DNA of 15,921 nucleotides, from positions 1 through 15,921 of the forward strand of contig JAEFAK010000017.1 in the NCBI GenBank assembly GCA_016287555.1. The letters are read 5' to 3'. Every line of letters starts with the position of its first letter. The stretch's first letter is position 1. This DNA is from Oscillospiraceae bacterium (GTDB lineage: Bacteria > Bacillota > Clostridia > Oscillospirales > Oscillospiraceae). Positions 6,125-12,961 of this stretch are shown one piece after another. The notes under the pieces were generated by a model. The model had not been told where the DNA came from and did not search any database. It worked only from the letters and a program-made list of their open reading frames with translations. Position numbers and translations under genes: made by a program.

Positions 6125-7918
6125 TCATTCCGAGAGCAGCTTTTCGAATTCGTCGATAAGGTCTCCGAATATCCCGAGCGCGTCCGTTACGGGCTTTGTC
6201 GTGTTCATATCGACGCCCGCCGCGCGCAGTATGCTGATGGGGTCCGTCGAGCTTCCAGCGGACAGGAAGCCGAGATACTGCTTTACCGCCTCTTCGCCGC
6301 CGGTAAGTATGCGCTGAGAAAGCGCCATGGCGGCGGAAAAGCCGGTAGCGTACTGGAATACGTAGAAATTATAGAAGAAATGCGGGATGCGCGCCCACTC
6401 GAAGGAGATCTCCGGGTCGCTGACGACGTCGGGCCCGTAATACTCTTCGTTGAGCTTGCCGTAGAGCTCGCTGAGGACGTCCGCAGTGAGCTTTATGCCC
6501 TGCTCGGCCATCTCGTTTATCTTCATCTCGAATTCCGCGAACATCGTCTGGCGGTAGAGCGTCGTGCGGAACTGCTCGAGGAAATGGTTGATGAGATAGG
6601 CTCTGCCGCGCTTGTCTGTCGTCTTTTTGAGAAGGCTCTGCATGAGCAGCGCCTCGTTGCACGTGCTGGCGACCTCGGCCACGAAGATGACGTAGTCCGA
6701 GTAGACGGTCGGCTGGTTCTTGATAGAGTGATATGTGTGGAGCGCGTGGCCCATCTCATGCGCGAGAGTGAATTCGCTCTCCAGATCGTCGTCATGGTTG
6801 AGAAGGACGTAGGGGTGCGGCCTGCCGCCGGAGGAGTAGGCTCCGCTGCGCTTGCCGACGTTCTGATAGACGTCGATCCAGCGCTCGTCGAAGCCCTTGC
6901 GCAGCGCCGCGACGTATTCCTCGCCGAGCGGGGCGAGCGCGGCCGCGACGGTCTCCTTGGCCTCCTCGAAGGGGATCTTGTCGTCAATATCCGAGACGAT
7001 GGGAACGTAGACGTCGTACATATGCAGCTCGTCGACTCCGAGCAGCTTTTTGCGCAGGGCCATGTACTTGTGCATGTATCCCATATTGTCATGGACTGCC
7101 TCGATTAGGTTCTTGTAGACGGAGACGGGGACCTCCGTCTCGAAGAGCGAAGCCTGCATCGTGTTTTCAAAACCCCTGGCCTTGGCGAAGAAGCGAAGCT
7201 GCGCGACCTGCGCGTCGAGGCAGGCGGCTATCGTGTTCTTAAAGCCGCCGAAGGTGTGGTAGAGGCTCTCAAAGGCAGCCTTGCGCAGGACTCTGTCGGA
7301 GCTGCGCATGAGGGTGATCGCCGTCTCCTGATTGACGGTATGCGCCTCGCCGTCGGCTCCGACCGCGTCGGGAAACCTCATGTCGGCATTGGTGAAGACT
7401 GAGAAGACCTCGCCGGGGTTCTGCGCCATCTCGCCCGCGGAGGCGAGAAGCTTTTCCTCGGCGGGGGAGAGCGTGTGCGCCTTTTTGGCGAGGATGCGGT
7501 CTATATAGCGGCGGTAGACCGTCAGCTCCGGCTTCTCGCCAAAGTAGCGGTCATAGAGCTCCGCGGGCGCCTCGAGCAGTTCCGGAGTGGCGAAGGACGC
7601 GGCCGCCTCGAGCTTGACGTAGAACGTCATAAAGCTCCCCTTGAGCCCCTGATAGAAGGAGTTGCCCGTGTCCTCGTCGCTCTTTCTCATGCAGTAGGTG
7701 GCGAGCCTTTCGACGGTATCGGTCGCCTCGTCATTGAGCTTCAGGTAGGCCAGCAGGCTGTCCGCGCTCTCGGTCAGATGTCCTTTCATGGCCTCGCAGC
7801 GCTCGATGAGGCTCTCCGCTTCCTTCAGCGCGGCGGAAAAGGCCGCGTCGTCGGGATAAATATCTTCCAAAGCCCAGGTATAACGCTTGTCGAGCTCGTC
7901 TCGTTTTGGTATACTCAT
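6125..7918 (-). CDS. pepF: oligoendopeptidase F (M3 family metallopeptidase)
   Basis: A 597-residue cytoplasmic zinc peptidase that cuts short peptides internally, part of intracellular peptide turnover and amino-acid supply. The zinc motif HEMGH is at 387-391 (LAHEMGHALH) and the third ligand is probably Glu415 in FVAEVASTCNEALL. The upstream GRPHPYVLLN and the N-terminal KRDELDKRYTWALEDIY are typical of PepF, and length matches the ~600-residue family norm. The ATG at 7918-7916 is preceded by GGAGG at five bases. It is a single-gene transcript with its own promoter, divergent from deoC and convergent with the threonine aldolase gene. No signal peptide is seen. The assignment is secure at family level. 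Confidence 0.96.
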   Translation of the reverse strand: MSIPKRDELDKRYTWALEDIYPDDAAFSAALKEAESLIERCEAMKGHLTESADSLLAYLKLNDEATDTVERLATYCMRKSDEDTGNSFYQGLKGSFMTFYVKLEAAASFATPELLEAPAELYDRYFGEKPELTVYRRYIDRILAKKAHTLSPAEEKLLASAGEMAQNPGEVFSVFTNADMRFPDAVGADGEAHTVNQETAITLMRSSDRVLRKAAFESLYHTFGGFKNTIAACLDAQVAQLRFFAKARGFENTMQASLFETEVPVSVYKNLIEAVHDNMGYMHKYMALRKKLLGVDELHMYDVYVPIVSDIDDKIPFEEAKETVAAALAPLGEEYVAALRKGFDERWIDVYQNVGKRSGAYSSGGRPHPYVLLNHDDDLESEFTLAHEMGHALHTYHSIKNQPTVYSDYVIFVAEVASTCNEALLMQSLLKKTTDKRGRAYLINHFLEQFRTTLYRQTMFAEFEMKINEMAEQGIKLTADVLSELYGKLNEEYYGPDVVSDPEISFEWARIPHFFYNFYVFQYATGFSAAMALSQRILTGGEEAVKQYLGFLSAGSSTDPISILRAAGVDMNTTKPVTDALGIFGDLIDEFEKLLSE

Positions 7919-7953
7919 ATTGACCTCCGAAATACGTTTTTTTCAGATGATTC

Positions 7954-7982
7954 ATTATACCACCATTTGCCGCCCGCCGCAA
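7954..7982 (-). promoter_or_regulatory. promoter of pepF
   Basis: On the minus strand TTGCGG (7982-7977), a 17-base spacer and a perfect TATAAT (7959-7954), about 35 bases before the pepF ATG. The -35 box lies inside a GC-rich palindrome. Confidence 0.78.
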
Positions 7983-7993
7983 GCGGCGCGGCA
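7968..7993. repeat. GC-rich imperfect palindrome in the pepF/deoC intergenic region
   Basis: CGCCGC and GCGGCG flank AA at the centre, and outer TGCCG and CGGCA extend the dyad to 26 bases with a small asymmetry. It overlaps the -35 box of pepF and lies just upstream of the deoC ribosome binding site, so it could be an operator shared by the divergent genes or a hairpin in the deoC leader. I do not see a clear deoC promoter. Confidence 0.45.
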
Positions 7994-8013
7994 GACAACA
8001 GGGGAGATGCTGC

Positions 8014-8664
8014 ATGGATATCAGAGAACTCGCAGGGCATATAGACCATACGCTGCTGCGGCAGGACTGCACGGAACGGGAGATAGACGAGCTCTGCGCC
8101 GAGGCGCTCGAATTCGGCGCCGCCTCGGTATGCATTCCGCCCTCTTTCGTGGCGCACGCCGCCGAGAAGCTCGGCGGGAAGGTCGCCGTCTGCACGGTCA
8201 TCGGCTTTCCGGAGGGCTACACGACGCCGGCAGCCAAGGCGGCCGAGACGCGCGACGCCGTCGAAAACGGTGCCGACGAGATAGACATGGTCATCAACGT
8301 CGGCGCGCTGAAGGACGGCAGGCTCGATCTCGTTGCGAAGGATATAGCCGCCGTGCGCGGGGCCTGCCCCGGAAAGATACTCAAGGTCATCATCGAATGC
8401 TGCCTGCTGACGGACGGGGAAAAGCGCGCCGCCTGCCGCTGCGCCGCCGAGAGTGGAGCGGACTATGTCAAAACTTCGACGGGTTTTTCGACAGGTGGAG
8501 CAACAGTGGAGGACGTCAGACTGATGCGCGCGAGCATACCGGACAACATGAAGGTCAAGGCCGCCGGCGGGATAAGGACGGTCGAGCAGGCCGAGGCGTT
8601 TCTTGCCGCGGGGGCTGACCGCATCGGCAGCAGCGGCATATTAAAGAGCCTCGGGCGAGCTTGA
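8014..8664 (+). CDS. deoC: deoxyribose-phosphate aldolase
   Basis: A 216-residue class I aldolase that splits 2-deoxyribose 5-phosphate into acetaldehyde and glyceraldehyde 3-phosphate, the last step of deoxynucleoside breakdown. Key residues are Asp91 in EIDMVINVGA, the Schiff-base Lys153 in YVKTSTGFSTGGAT and the helper Lys182 in VKAAGGIRT. The N-terminal IDHTLL (10-15) is the family signature. Length is typical of the short bacterial form. The ATG at 8014 is preceded by GGGGAG. The uridine phosphorylase gene starts 16 bases after its stop, forming a salvage operon. It is transcribed away from pepF. Confidence 0.96.
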   Translation: MDIRELAGHIDHTLLRQDCTEREIDELCAEALEFGAASVCIPPSFVAHAAEKLGGKVAVCTVIGFPEGYTTPAAKAAETRDAVENGADEIDMVINVGALKDGRLDLVAKDIAAVRGACPGKILKVIIECCLLTDGEKRAACRCAAESGADYVKTSTGFSTGGATVEDVRLMRASIPDNMKVKAAGGIRTVEQAEAFLAAGADRIGSSGILKSLGRA

Positions 8665-8680
8665 GGCGGGAGGAAAAAGC

Positions 8681-9445
8681 ATGCAGAGCCTTGAAAAACA
8701 ATACCATATACACTGCGCGGAGGGCGACGTCGGAAGGTACGTCATCCTCGCCGGAGATCCCGGCAGGATAAAGAGCATCGCCGCGCTGTTCGACGGCGCG
8801 GAGCAGGTCGCGTACAATCGCGAGTTCAACGTCTGGACGGGGTATCTCGAGGGCGAGAAGATCACCGCCTGCTCGACGGGCATAGGCGGCCCCTCGGCCG
8901 CGATAGCCATGGAGGAGCTTTGCGCCGTCGGCGCGGACACGTTCATCCGGACGGGGACCTGCGGCGGCATCGACCTCGACGTGCGCTCCGGCGACATAGT
9001 CGTCGCGACGGGCGCGATACGCTATGAGCACACGTCCTGCGAGTACGCGCCGATAGAATTCCCCGCCGTCTCCGACCTCGATATCGCGCTCGCGCTGCGA
9101 GAGGCGTCCGTCGCCCTCGGCAACAGGACCCACGCGGGCGTCGTGCAGTGCAAGGATTCGTTCTACGGTCAGCACAGCCCCGGCAGAATGCCGGTCTCCT
9201 ACGAGCTGGAGCAGAAATGGGAGGCGTGGAAGCGCCTCGGCGTCAAGGCCTCCGAAATGGAGTCCGCGGCGCTCTTCGTCATAGCCTCCGCGCTGAAGGC
9301 AAGATGCGGCGCCTGCTTCCACGTCGTATGGAACCAGGAACGCGAGAAGGCCGGCCTCGATCAGGAGATGAGCGAGGATACGTCCATGGCGGTGCGCGTC
9401 GCGGTCGAGGCCATGCGCGCCATAATAAAAAAGGACAAGGCCTGA
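8681..9445 (+). CDS. udp: uridine phosphorylase
   Basis: A 254-residue nucleoside phosphorylase of the NP-I family, which converts uridine and phosphate to uracil and ribose 1-phosphate. Landmarks are AGDPGR (24-29) for phosphate binding, STGIGGPSAAIAMEEL (65-80), RTGTCGG (90-96), QCKDSFYGQHSP (156-167) and EMES (192-195), which contacts the ribose. The KDSFYGQ segment favours uridine phosphorylase over purine nucleoside phosphorylase. GGGAGG lies just before the ATG at 8681. With deoC directly upstream, the pair would channel pyrimidine nucleosides into central carbon; use of deoxyuridine or thymidine is possible. Confidence 0.93.
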   Translation: MQSLEKQYHIHCAEGDVGRYVILAGDPGRIKSIAALFDGAEQVAYNREFNVWTGYLEGEKITACSTGIGGPSAAIAMEELCAVGADTFIRTGTCGGIDLDVRSGDIVVATGAIRYEHTSCEYAPIEFPAVSDLDIALALREASVALGNRTHAGVVQCKDSFYGQHSPGRMPVSYELEQKWEAWKRLGVKASEMESAALFVIASALKARCGACFHVVWNQEREKAGLDQEMSEDTSMAVRVAVEAMRAIIKKDKA

Positions 9446-9458
9446 AATCGGTATAAAT

Positions 9459-9490
9459 AAAGGCAGACGGGAGATGACCCGTCTGCCTTT
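9459..9490. terminator. bidirectional terminator between udp and the DUF2461 gene
   Basis: Perfect 13-base arms AAAGGCAGACGGG (9459-9471) and CCCGTCTGCCTTT (9478-9490), loop AGATGA, with T-rich tails in both directions. It lies between the two convergent stop codons. Confidence 0.9.
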
Positions 9491-9502
9491 TATGTTGCCT
9501 GA

Positions 9503-10159
9503 TCACATGACCGTCTGCGCGACGAGCAGGAGAAAGTCGTAAAACGGCTTGAGCTTTTTGAACTTCCCTCCGATCTTCTTCGGGAGATCGTCGGAAAAGA
9601 GCGCGCCGAGATCGCCGCTCTCGGTGAGGACGCAGACGCTCCTCTGGTCGAGCCATTCCCTCTGCCATTCCGGCGCGTCCGGGTGCCGCGTCCGCTTGTA
9701 GCGCGTGTCCATCAGAGGGCAGCCGGCCTTGCGCACGGCCTCGACGGCTTCCGCAAAAAGCGGGCTGCCGGCCAGAATGAGCCTGCGGTACTCCCCGATA
9801 AAATCCGCCCCGACGTCATAGCATCCGCAGCCGTAACTGAAGCCGAAGGGAGTTATCTCGAAGAAATAGCCTGGCAGGGAGAAGGCGTGCCGGTCCCGCG
9901 AGAACGTGCACCAGAGGTTCTCTCGAAAGAGCGTTTTGGAATAGCGCGCGTCGCGCCAGATGCGCGAGACGGAGCGGACCGGGTCGCAGATGATCATCGG
10001 GTCGACCTTCGCCAGAAAGGGCGATATCTCCTCGACGAAGCCGCGCATGGGGTCGCGGACGTATTCTGTATACTCCGCCTTGTGCTCGTTGAACCAGAGC
10101 CTGCTGTCGTTTATCCTGTTTTCCATGAGAAAATCGAGCGTCGCCTGAGAAAAAGCCAT
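9503..10159 (-). CDS. DUF2461 / TIGR02453 family protein
   Basis: A 218-residue soluble protein whose start (FSQATLDFLMENRINDSRLW, then FNEHKAEY) and the central IWRDARYSKTLFRENLW segment are characteristic of the DUF2461 (TIGR02453) family, widespread in bacteria and without an established function. The RYSK motif at about 72-75 is the best conserved part in my recollection of the family. No membrane segment, signal peptide or catalytic signature is visible. The ATG at 10159-10157 has GGGAGGTG a few bases upstream. It is a monocistronic gene, divergent from sigK and convergent with udp. No neighbour suggests a role. Confidence 0.88.
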   Translation of the reverse strand: MAFSQATLDFLMENRINDSRLWFNEHKAEYTEYVRDPMRGFVEEISPFLAKVDPMIICDPVRSVSRIWRDARYSKTLFRENLWCTFSRDRHAFSLPGYFFEITPFGFSYGCGCYDVGADFIGEYRRLILAGSPLFAEAVEAVRKAGCPLMDTRYKRTRHPDAPEWQREWLDQRSVCVLTESGDLGALFSDDLPKKIGGKFKKLKPFYDFLLLVAQTVM

Positions 10160-10182
10160 AAGCGCACCTCCCTGACTTTATG

Positions 10183-10212
10183 AGGATAACACAGATGCGC
10201 CGCCGCGGGCAA
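10183..10212 (-). promoter_or_regulatory. weak candidate promoter of the DUF2461 gene
   Basis: On the minus strand TTGCCC (10212-10207), an 18-base spacer and TATCCT (10188-10183), about 24 bases before the ATG. The -10 box matches consensus at only four positions. Confidence 0.35.
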
Positions 10213-10226
10213 GCGGAAATTGCTTC

Positions 10227-10255
10227 GCATGAAGAAGGCGCGGGGCGAATATGAT
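10227..10255 (+). promoter_or_regulatory. tentative sporulation-type promoter upstream of sigK
   Basis: GCATGAA (10227-10233), 13 bases, then GAATATGAT (10247-10255). This is loosely like a sigma-E promoter (-35 with central ATA, -10 CATAnnAT), which would fit known control of sigK in the mother cell. The match is partial and there is no good TTGACA/TATAAT alternative here. Confidence 0.2.
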
Positions 10256-10285
10256 GTGTCATAACGCCCCTGCGAGGTGACGCCC

Positions 10286-10969
10286 ATGATCTCCGCAGCC
10301 CTGCTGCTCATTTTAAGCTCCGCCTTCTTCACCCTGCGCCTCGGCAGCACAGGCTCCTTCCCGCGGCCACTGAGCGCCGCGGAGGAGCGGGAATGTCTCG
10401 AGCGCGCCGCGCAGGGAGACGAGGCGGCGCGAAACAGGCTCGTCGAGCATAATCTCCGACTCGTCGCGCACATCATAAAGAAATACTATACCGCCTCCTG
10501 CGATCAGGACGATCTTATTACGATCGGGACGATAGGCCTCATCAAGGGCGTTTCGAGCTTCAACGCCGGCAAGGGCGTGCGCCTCGCGACCTACGCCAGC
10601 CGCTGCATCGAAAACGAGATACTCATGTATTTCCGCCGCCTGCGCAGGACAGCCGGCGATCTGCCCCTCTCCGAGACGCTCGACACCGAGGAGGACAGCG
10701 GCAGCCTCTCGCTCATGGACGTCATCTGCGTCGAGGACGATATGTTCGAGGCGCTGAGCCTGAAGGAAAACTGCCGGAAGCTCCGCGGCGTCATGGAAAA
10801 GACGCTGTCCGAGCGGGAAAACGAGATCGTGACGATGCGCTACGGGCTCGGAGGGACTAAGCCAATGACCCAGCGCGAGGCTGCGAAGCTCTGCGGCATA
10901 TCCCGAAGCTACGTCTCACGCATCGAAAAGCGCGCGCTTGAAAAGCTCCGCGCCGCGCTGGAGGCATAA
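10286..10969 (+). CDS. sigK: RNA polymerase sporulation sigma factor sigma-K (pro-form)
   Basis: A 227-residue sigma-70 family factor that directs late mother-cell transcription during endospore formation. The start is set at ATG 10286 because GAGGTGA (10274-10280) is a good ribosome binding site for it; a GTG at 10277 lies inside that site. Residues 1-20 are hydrophobic (ISAALLLILSSAFFTLRLG), matching the pro-sequence that anchors pro-sigma-K until cleavage, and SFPRPLS (24-30) matches the B. subtilis sigma-K FPQPLS junction. Region 2 spans about 50-120 (NLRLVAHIIKKYY, DLITIGTIGLIKG, ATYASRCIENEIL). Region 4 ends in GISRSYVSRIEKRALEKL. The gene is continuous, with no skin-type interruption. 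Sigma-E is the nearest alternative, but its N-terminus differs. It strongly implies a spore-former. Confidence 0.93.
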   Translation: MISAALLLILSSAFFTLRLGSTGSFPRPLSAAEERECLERAAQGDEAARNRLVEHNLRLVAHIIKKYYTASCDQDDLITIGTIGLIKGVSSFNAGKGVRLATYASRCIENEILMYFRRLRRTAGDLPLSETLDTEEDSGSLSLMDVICVEDDMFEALSLKENCRKLRGVMEKTLSERENEIVTMRYGLGGTKPMTQREAAKLCGISRSYVSRIEKRALEKLRAALEA

Positions 10970-11001
10970 AAAAGGACCGGGTCCGTAAAAGACCCGGTCC
11001 T
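10968..11001 (-). terminator. terminator of gdhA, in the sigK/gdhA convergent gap
   Basis: Perfect 11-base arms AGGACCGGGTC (10973-10983) and GACCCGGTCCT (10991-11001) around CGTAAAA. On the minus strand it is followed by a T-run (complement of the A-run 10968-10973), 16 bases past the gdhA stop. In the plus direction there is no T-run, so it serves gdhA best and overlaps the end of sigK. Confidence 0.85.
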
Positions 11002-11016
11002 CCGCGTATGTGTGGA

Positions 11017-12366
11017 TCAGATGAGGCCCTGCGCCATCATGGCGGCGGCGACCTTCTCGAAGCCGGCTATGTTCGCGCCGGCCGCGAGGTTGTAGCCCAG
11101 ACCGTTGCGCTCGGCGGCGGCGACGGAGCTCTCGTAGATGTTCTTCATGATGCTCTTGAGCTTCGCGTCGACCTCCTCGGCCGTCCAGGACAGACGCGCG
11201 GAGTTCTGGCACATCTCCAGACCGGAGACGGCGACGCCGCCGGCGTTGACCGCCTTGGAGGGGGCGAGGATGACGCCGCTGTCCATGAGGAGCTTCATGG
11301 CCTCGTTGGTGGTCGGCATGTTGGAGACTTCCATATAATACTTGATGCCGTTGGCGATGATCTTCTTCGCGTCCTCGACGTCGACCTCGTTCTGGGTCGC
11401 GCAGGGCATGATGATGTCGGCCTTGACGCCCCAGGGCTTTTCGCCGGGATGGAACTCGGCGCCGAACTTCGCGGCATACGCCTCAAGCGCGTCGGCGCGG
11501 CCGGATTCGCGCATCTCGAGCATGAAGTTGAACTTCTCCTCGGTCGTGATGCCGGCGGGATCGTAGACGTAGCCCGCGCGGCCGGAGAGGGTGACGGCCT
11601 TGCCGCCGAGCTCGGCGATCTTTTTGACGGCGCCCCAGGAGACGTTGCCGTAGCCGGAGACGGCGACGGTCTTGCCCTCGACGGTGAGCCCGTCGTGCTT
11701 AAGAGCCTCGACGAGGTAGTACACGGCGCCGTAGCCCGTGGCCTCCGGGCGGATGAGGGAGCCGCCGTAGGGGATGCCCTTGCCGGTGATGACGCCGTTG
11801 TTGAAGGTGCTGGTCAGGCGGCGGTACTGCCCGTAGAGGAAGCCGACCTCGCGCCCGCCGACGCCGATGTCGCCCGCGGGGACGTCCATATCGGGCCCGA
11901 CGTATTTATAGAGCTCCGTCATGAAGGACTGGCAGAAGCGCATGATCTCCGCATCGGACCTGCCCTTCGGGTCGAAGTCGCTGCCGCCCTTCGCGCCGCC
12001 CATGGGCAGCGTCGTGAGCGAGTTTTTCAGGACCTGCTCGAAGCCGAGGAACTTTATCGTGCCGGTGGTGACGGCGGGGTGGAAGCGGAGACCGCCCTTG
12101 TAGGGGCCGATGGCTCCGTTGAACTGGACGCGGAAACCGCGGTTGATGTGCGGCTTGCCCTCGTCGTCGGTCCAGGGCACGCGGAATTCGATAAGTCTGT
12201 CAGGCTCGACCATCCTCTCGAGAATGGCGTTTTCCTCATATTCCGGATGCGCCTCAATGACGCTCTCCAGAGAATAGAGGACCTCCTCGACGGCCTGAAT
12301 GAATTCGGGCATGGCTTTGTTTCTCGCCTTGACTGTCTCGAGGACTCTTTCGATGTAAGCGTTCAT
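11017..12366 (-). CDS. gdhA: glutamate dehydrogenase (hexameric, GdhA type)
   Basis: A 449-residue enzyme that interconverts glutamate and 2-oxoglutarate plus ammonia. It aligns position by position, shifted by one, with the well-studied Clostridium symbiosum enzyme: Lys90 (GPYKGGLRF), Lys114 (QVLKNSL), catalytic Lys126 (PMGGAKGGSDFDP) and Asp166 (PAGDIGVGGRE). The dinucleotide motif SGYGNVSWGA starts at 237. Whether it prefers NAD or NADP cannot be decided from this alone. The ATG is at 12366-12364, with AAAGGA about ten bases upstream. Synonymous codon choice is strongly biased (ATC, CTC, AAG), consistent with high expression. It has its own promoter and a roughly 80-base leader. It is convergent with sigK, and a link to peptide and amino-acid fermentation is plausible given PepF nearby. 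Confidence 0.96.
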   Translation of the reverse strand: MNAYIERVLETVKARNKAMPEFIQAVEEVLYSLESVIEAHPEYEENAILERMVEPDRLIEFRVPWTDDEGKPHINRGFRVQFNGAIGPYKGGLRFHPAVTTGTIKFLGFEQVLKNSLTTLPMGGAKGGSDFDPKGRSDAEIMRFCQSFMTELYKYVGPDMDVPAGDIGVGGREVGFLYGQYRRLTSTFNNGVITGKGIPYGGSLIRPEATGYGAVYYLVEALKHDGLTVEGKTVAVSGYGNVSWGAVKKIAELGGKAVTLSGRAGYVYDPAGITTEEKFNFMLEMRESGRADALEAYAAKFGAEFHPGEKPWGVKADIIMPCATQNEVDVEDAKKIIANGIKYYMEVSNMPTTNEAMKLLMDSGVILAPSKAVNAGGVAVSGLEMCQNSARLSWTAEEVDAKLKSIMKNIYESSVAAAERNGLGYNLAAGANIAGFEKVAAAMMAQGLI

Positions 12367-12385
12367 AAAATGAGCTTCCTTTCAT

Positions 12386-12431
12386 AAAAAAGTTGCGGCC
12401 TGAGATGCGCTCTGATGAAACCGGCGGCCGC
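12386..12431 (-). promoter_or_regulatory. attenuator-like hairpin in the gdhA leader
   Basis: Within the predicted gdhA 5' UTR, GCGGCC (12431-12426 on the minus strand) can pair with GGCCGC (12400-12395) around a 25-base loop, followed by AAC and six Ts (12391-12386). This looks like an intrinsic terminator placed before the ribosome binding site. The stem is only six GC pairs and the loop is long, so it may be coincidental. Confidence 0.35.
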
Positions 12432-12451
12432 TTAAATTTCAATGATAGCTT

Positions 12452-12480
12452 ATTTTAATTAGATAAATCGCAAAAGTCAA
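12452..12480 (-). promoter_or_regulatory. promoter of gdhA
   Basis: On the minus strand TTGACT (12480-12475), a 17-base spacer and TAAAAT (12457-12452), five of six consensus matches in each box, in a locally AT-rich stretch. Start of transcription is expected near 12445, leaving a leader of about 80 bases. Confidence 0.82.
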
Positions 12481-12561
12481 GGACTTTCTGCAACGTCTGC
12501 GGGCGAAATTTGCATTTTTGAAAGCCGCCAATAAAAAAACCGGAAAGCAGCAAAAAAGCTC

Positions 12562-12590
12562 TTGCTTTTTCGCGGCAGCTATGTTAATAT
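12562..12590 (+). promoter_or_regulatory. probable promoter of tRNA-Arg
   Basis: TTGCTT (12562-12567), a 17-base spacer and TAATAT (12585-12590), 23 bases before the mature tRNA. A small hairpin AAAAAGC/GCTTTTT (12553-12570) overlaps the -35 box. The stretch 12481-12551 between this and the gdhA promoter shows nothing I can name. Confidence 0.55.
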
Positions 12591-12613
12591 GCATAGGCTT
12601 GATGAGAGCATAT

Positions 12614-12690
12614 GCGCCTGTAGCTCAGCTGGATAGAGTGACTGGCTACGAACCAGTAGGTCAGGGGTTCAAGTCCCTTCAGGCGTGCCA
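12614..12690 (+). tRNA. tRNA-Arg (anticodon ACG)
   Basis: Acceptor GCGCCTG (12614-12620) pairs with CAGGCGT, with one G-T pair at the first position, followed by discriminator G and an encoded CCA (12688-12690). The anticodon stem ACTGG/CCAGT encloses CTACGAA with ACG at 12648-12650; the A is normally deaminated to inosine to read CGU, CGC and CGA. The D arm has AGCTCAGCTGGATAGAG and the T loop GGTTCAAGTCC, both standard. Confidence 0.97.
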
Positions 12691-12730
12691 GCAAAAAACG
12701 ACATGTTTCGACATGTCGTTTTTTGTTGGC
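12687..12730 (+). terminator. terminator hairpin overlapping the 3' end of tRNA-Arg
   Basis: Twenty-base arms 12687-12706 and 12711-12730 pair with one G-T wobble around loop TTCG. The 5' arm begins with the GCCA at the tRNA end. The hairpin carries AAAAAAC on one side and GTTTTTT on the other, so the T-run lies within the stem. Confidence 0.85.
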
Positions 12731-12883
12731 CCGCGCACGGCGCGGGGAATTGAACGTGAAAGGAACCCTTCCTGGGTTCCTCTCACACTCTCTTCCTTCC
12801 CGTTGCCTCAACGGCAAACAGGAGTTTTAACCGATTGCCGCAGTAAAGCTCCGGTTTCGAATGAGACCGGAGCTTTGCTTTTT
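12730..12883 (+). ncRNA. cluster of four hairpins ending in an intrinsic terminator; candidate structured RNA
   Basis: In 150 bases without a credible gene I can fold four local hairpins. These are CCCGCGC/GCGCGGG (12730-12746), GTGA-A-AGGAACCC with GGGTTCCT-C-TCAC (12756-12786, one mismatch), CCGTTG/CAACGG (12800-12814), and AAAGCTCCGGT/ACCGGAGCTTT (12845-12876) followed by TTTTT (12879-12883). The last is a good plus-strand terminator. I see no convincing promoter for a separate transcript, so it may be the downstream part of tRNA-Arg read-through. I do not recognise it as any known RNA family. Confidence 0.35.
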
Positions 12884-12902
12884 CAAAGGGCTTTATTCCC
12901 GA

Positions 12903-12931
12903 TTGCTTTATTGCGTCCGATATGCTAAAAT
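12903..12931 (+). promoter_or_regulatory. promoter of the small zinc-ribbon membrane protein gene
   Basis: TTGCTT (12903-12908), a 17-base spacer and TAAAAT (12926-12931), 31 bases before the ATG. Confidence 0.68.
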
Positions 12932-12961
12932 TTACCCATAAAGAGAAAGGAACGCTTGTTT

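Noticed and set aside
6092..7108. 338-codon plus-strand frame opposite pepF
   Set aside because: It starts inside a terminator and lies opposite the zinc motif region of pepF.
10286..10969. Skin-like interruption of sigK
   Set aside because: The reading frame is continuous through regions 2 to 4 and no recombinase is present.
11008..12387. 459-codon plus-strand frame opposite gdhA
   Set aside because: gdhA has all catalytic residues on the minus strand; the antisense frame is low-complexity and has no motif.
12518..12928. Open frames on both strands across tRNA-Arg and the hairpin cluster
   Set aside because: They translate the tRNA and terminator sequence, have no ribosome binding site, and the peptides resemble no protein.
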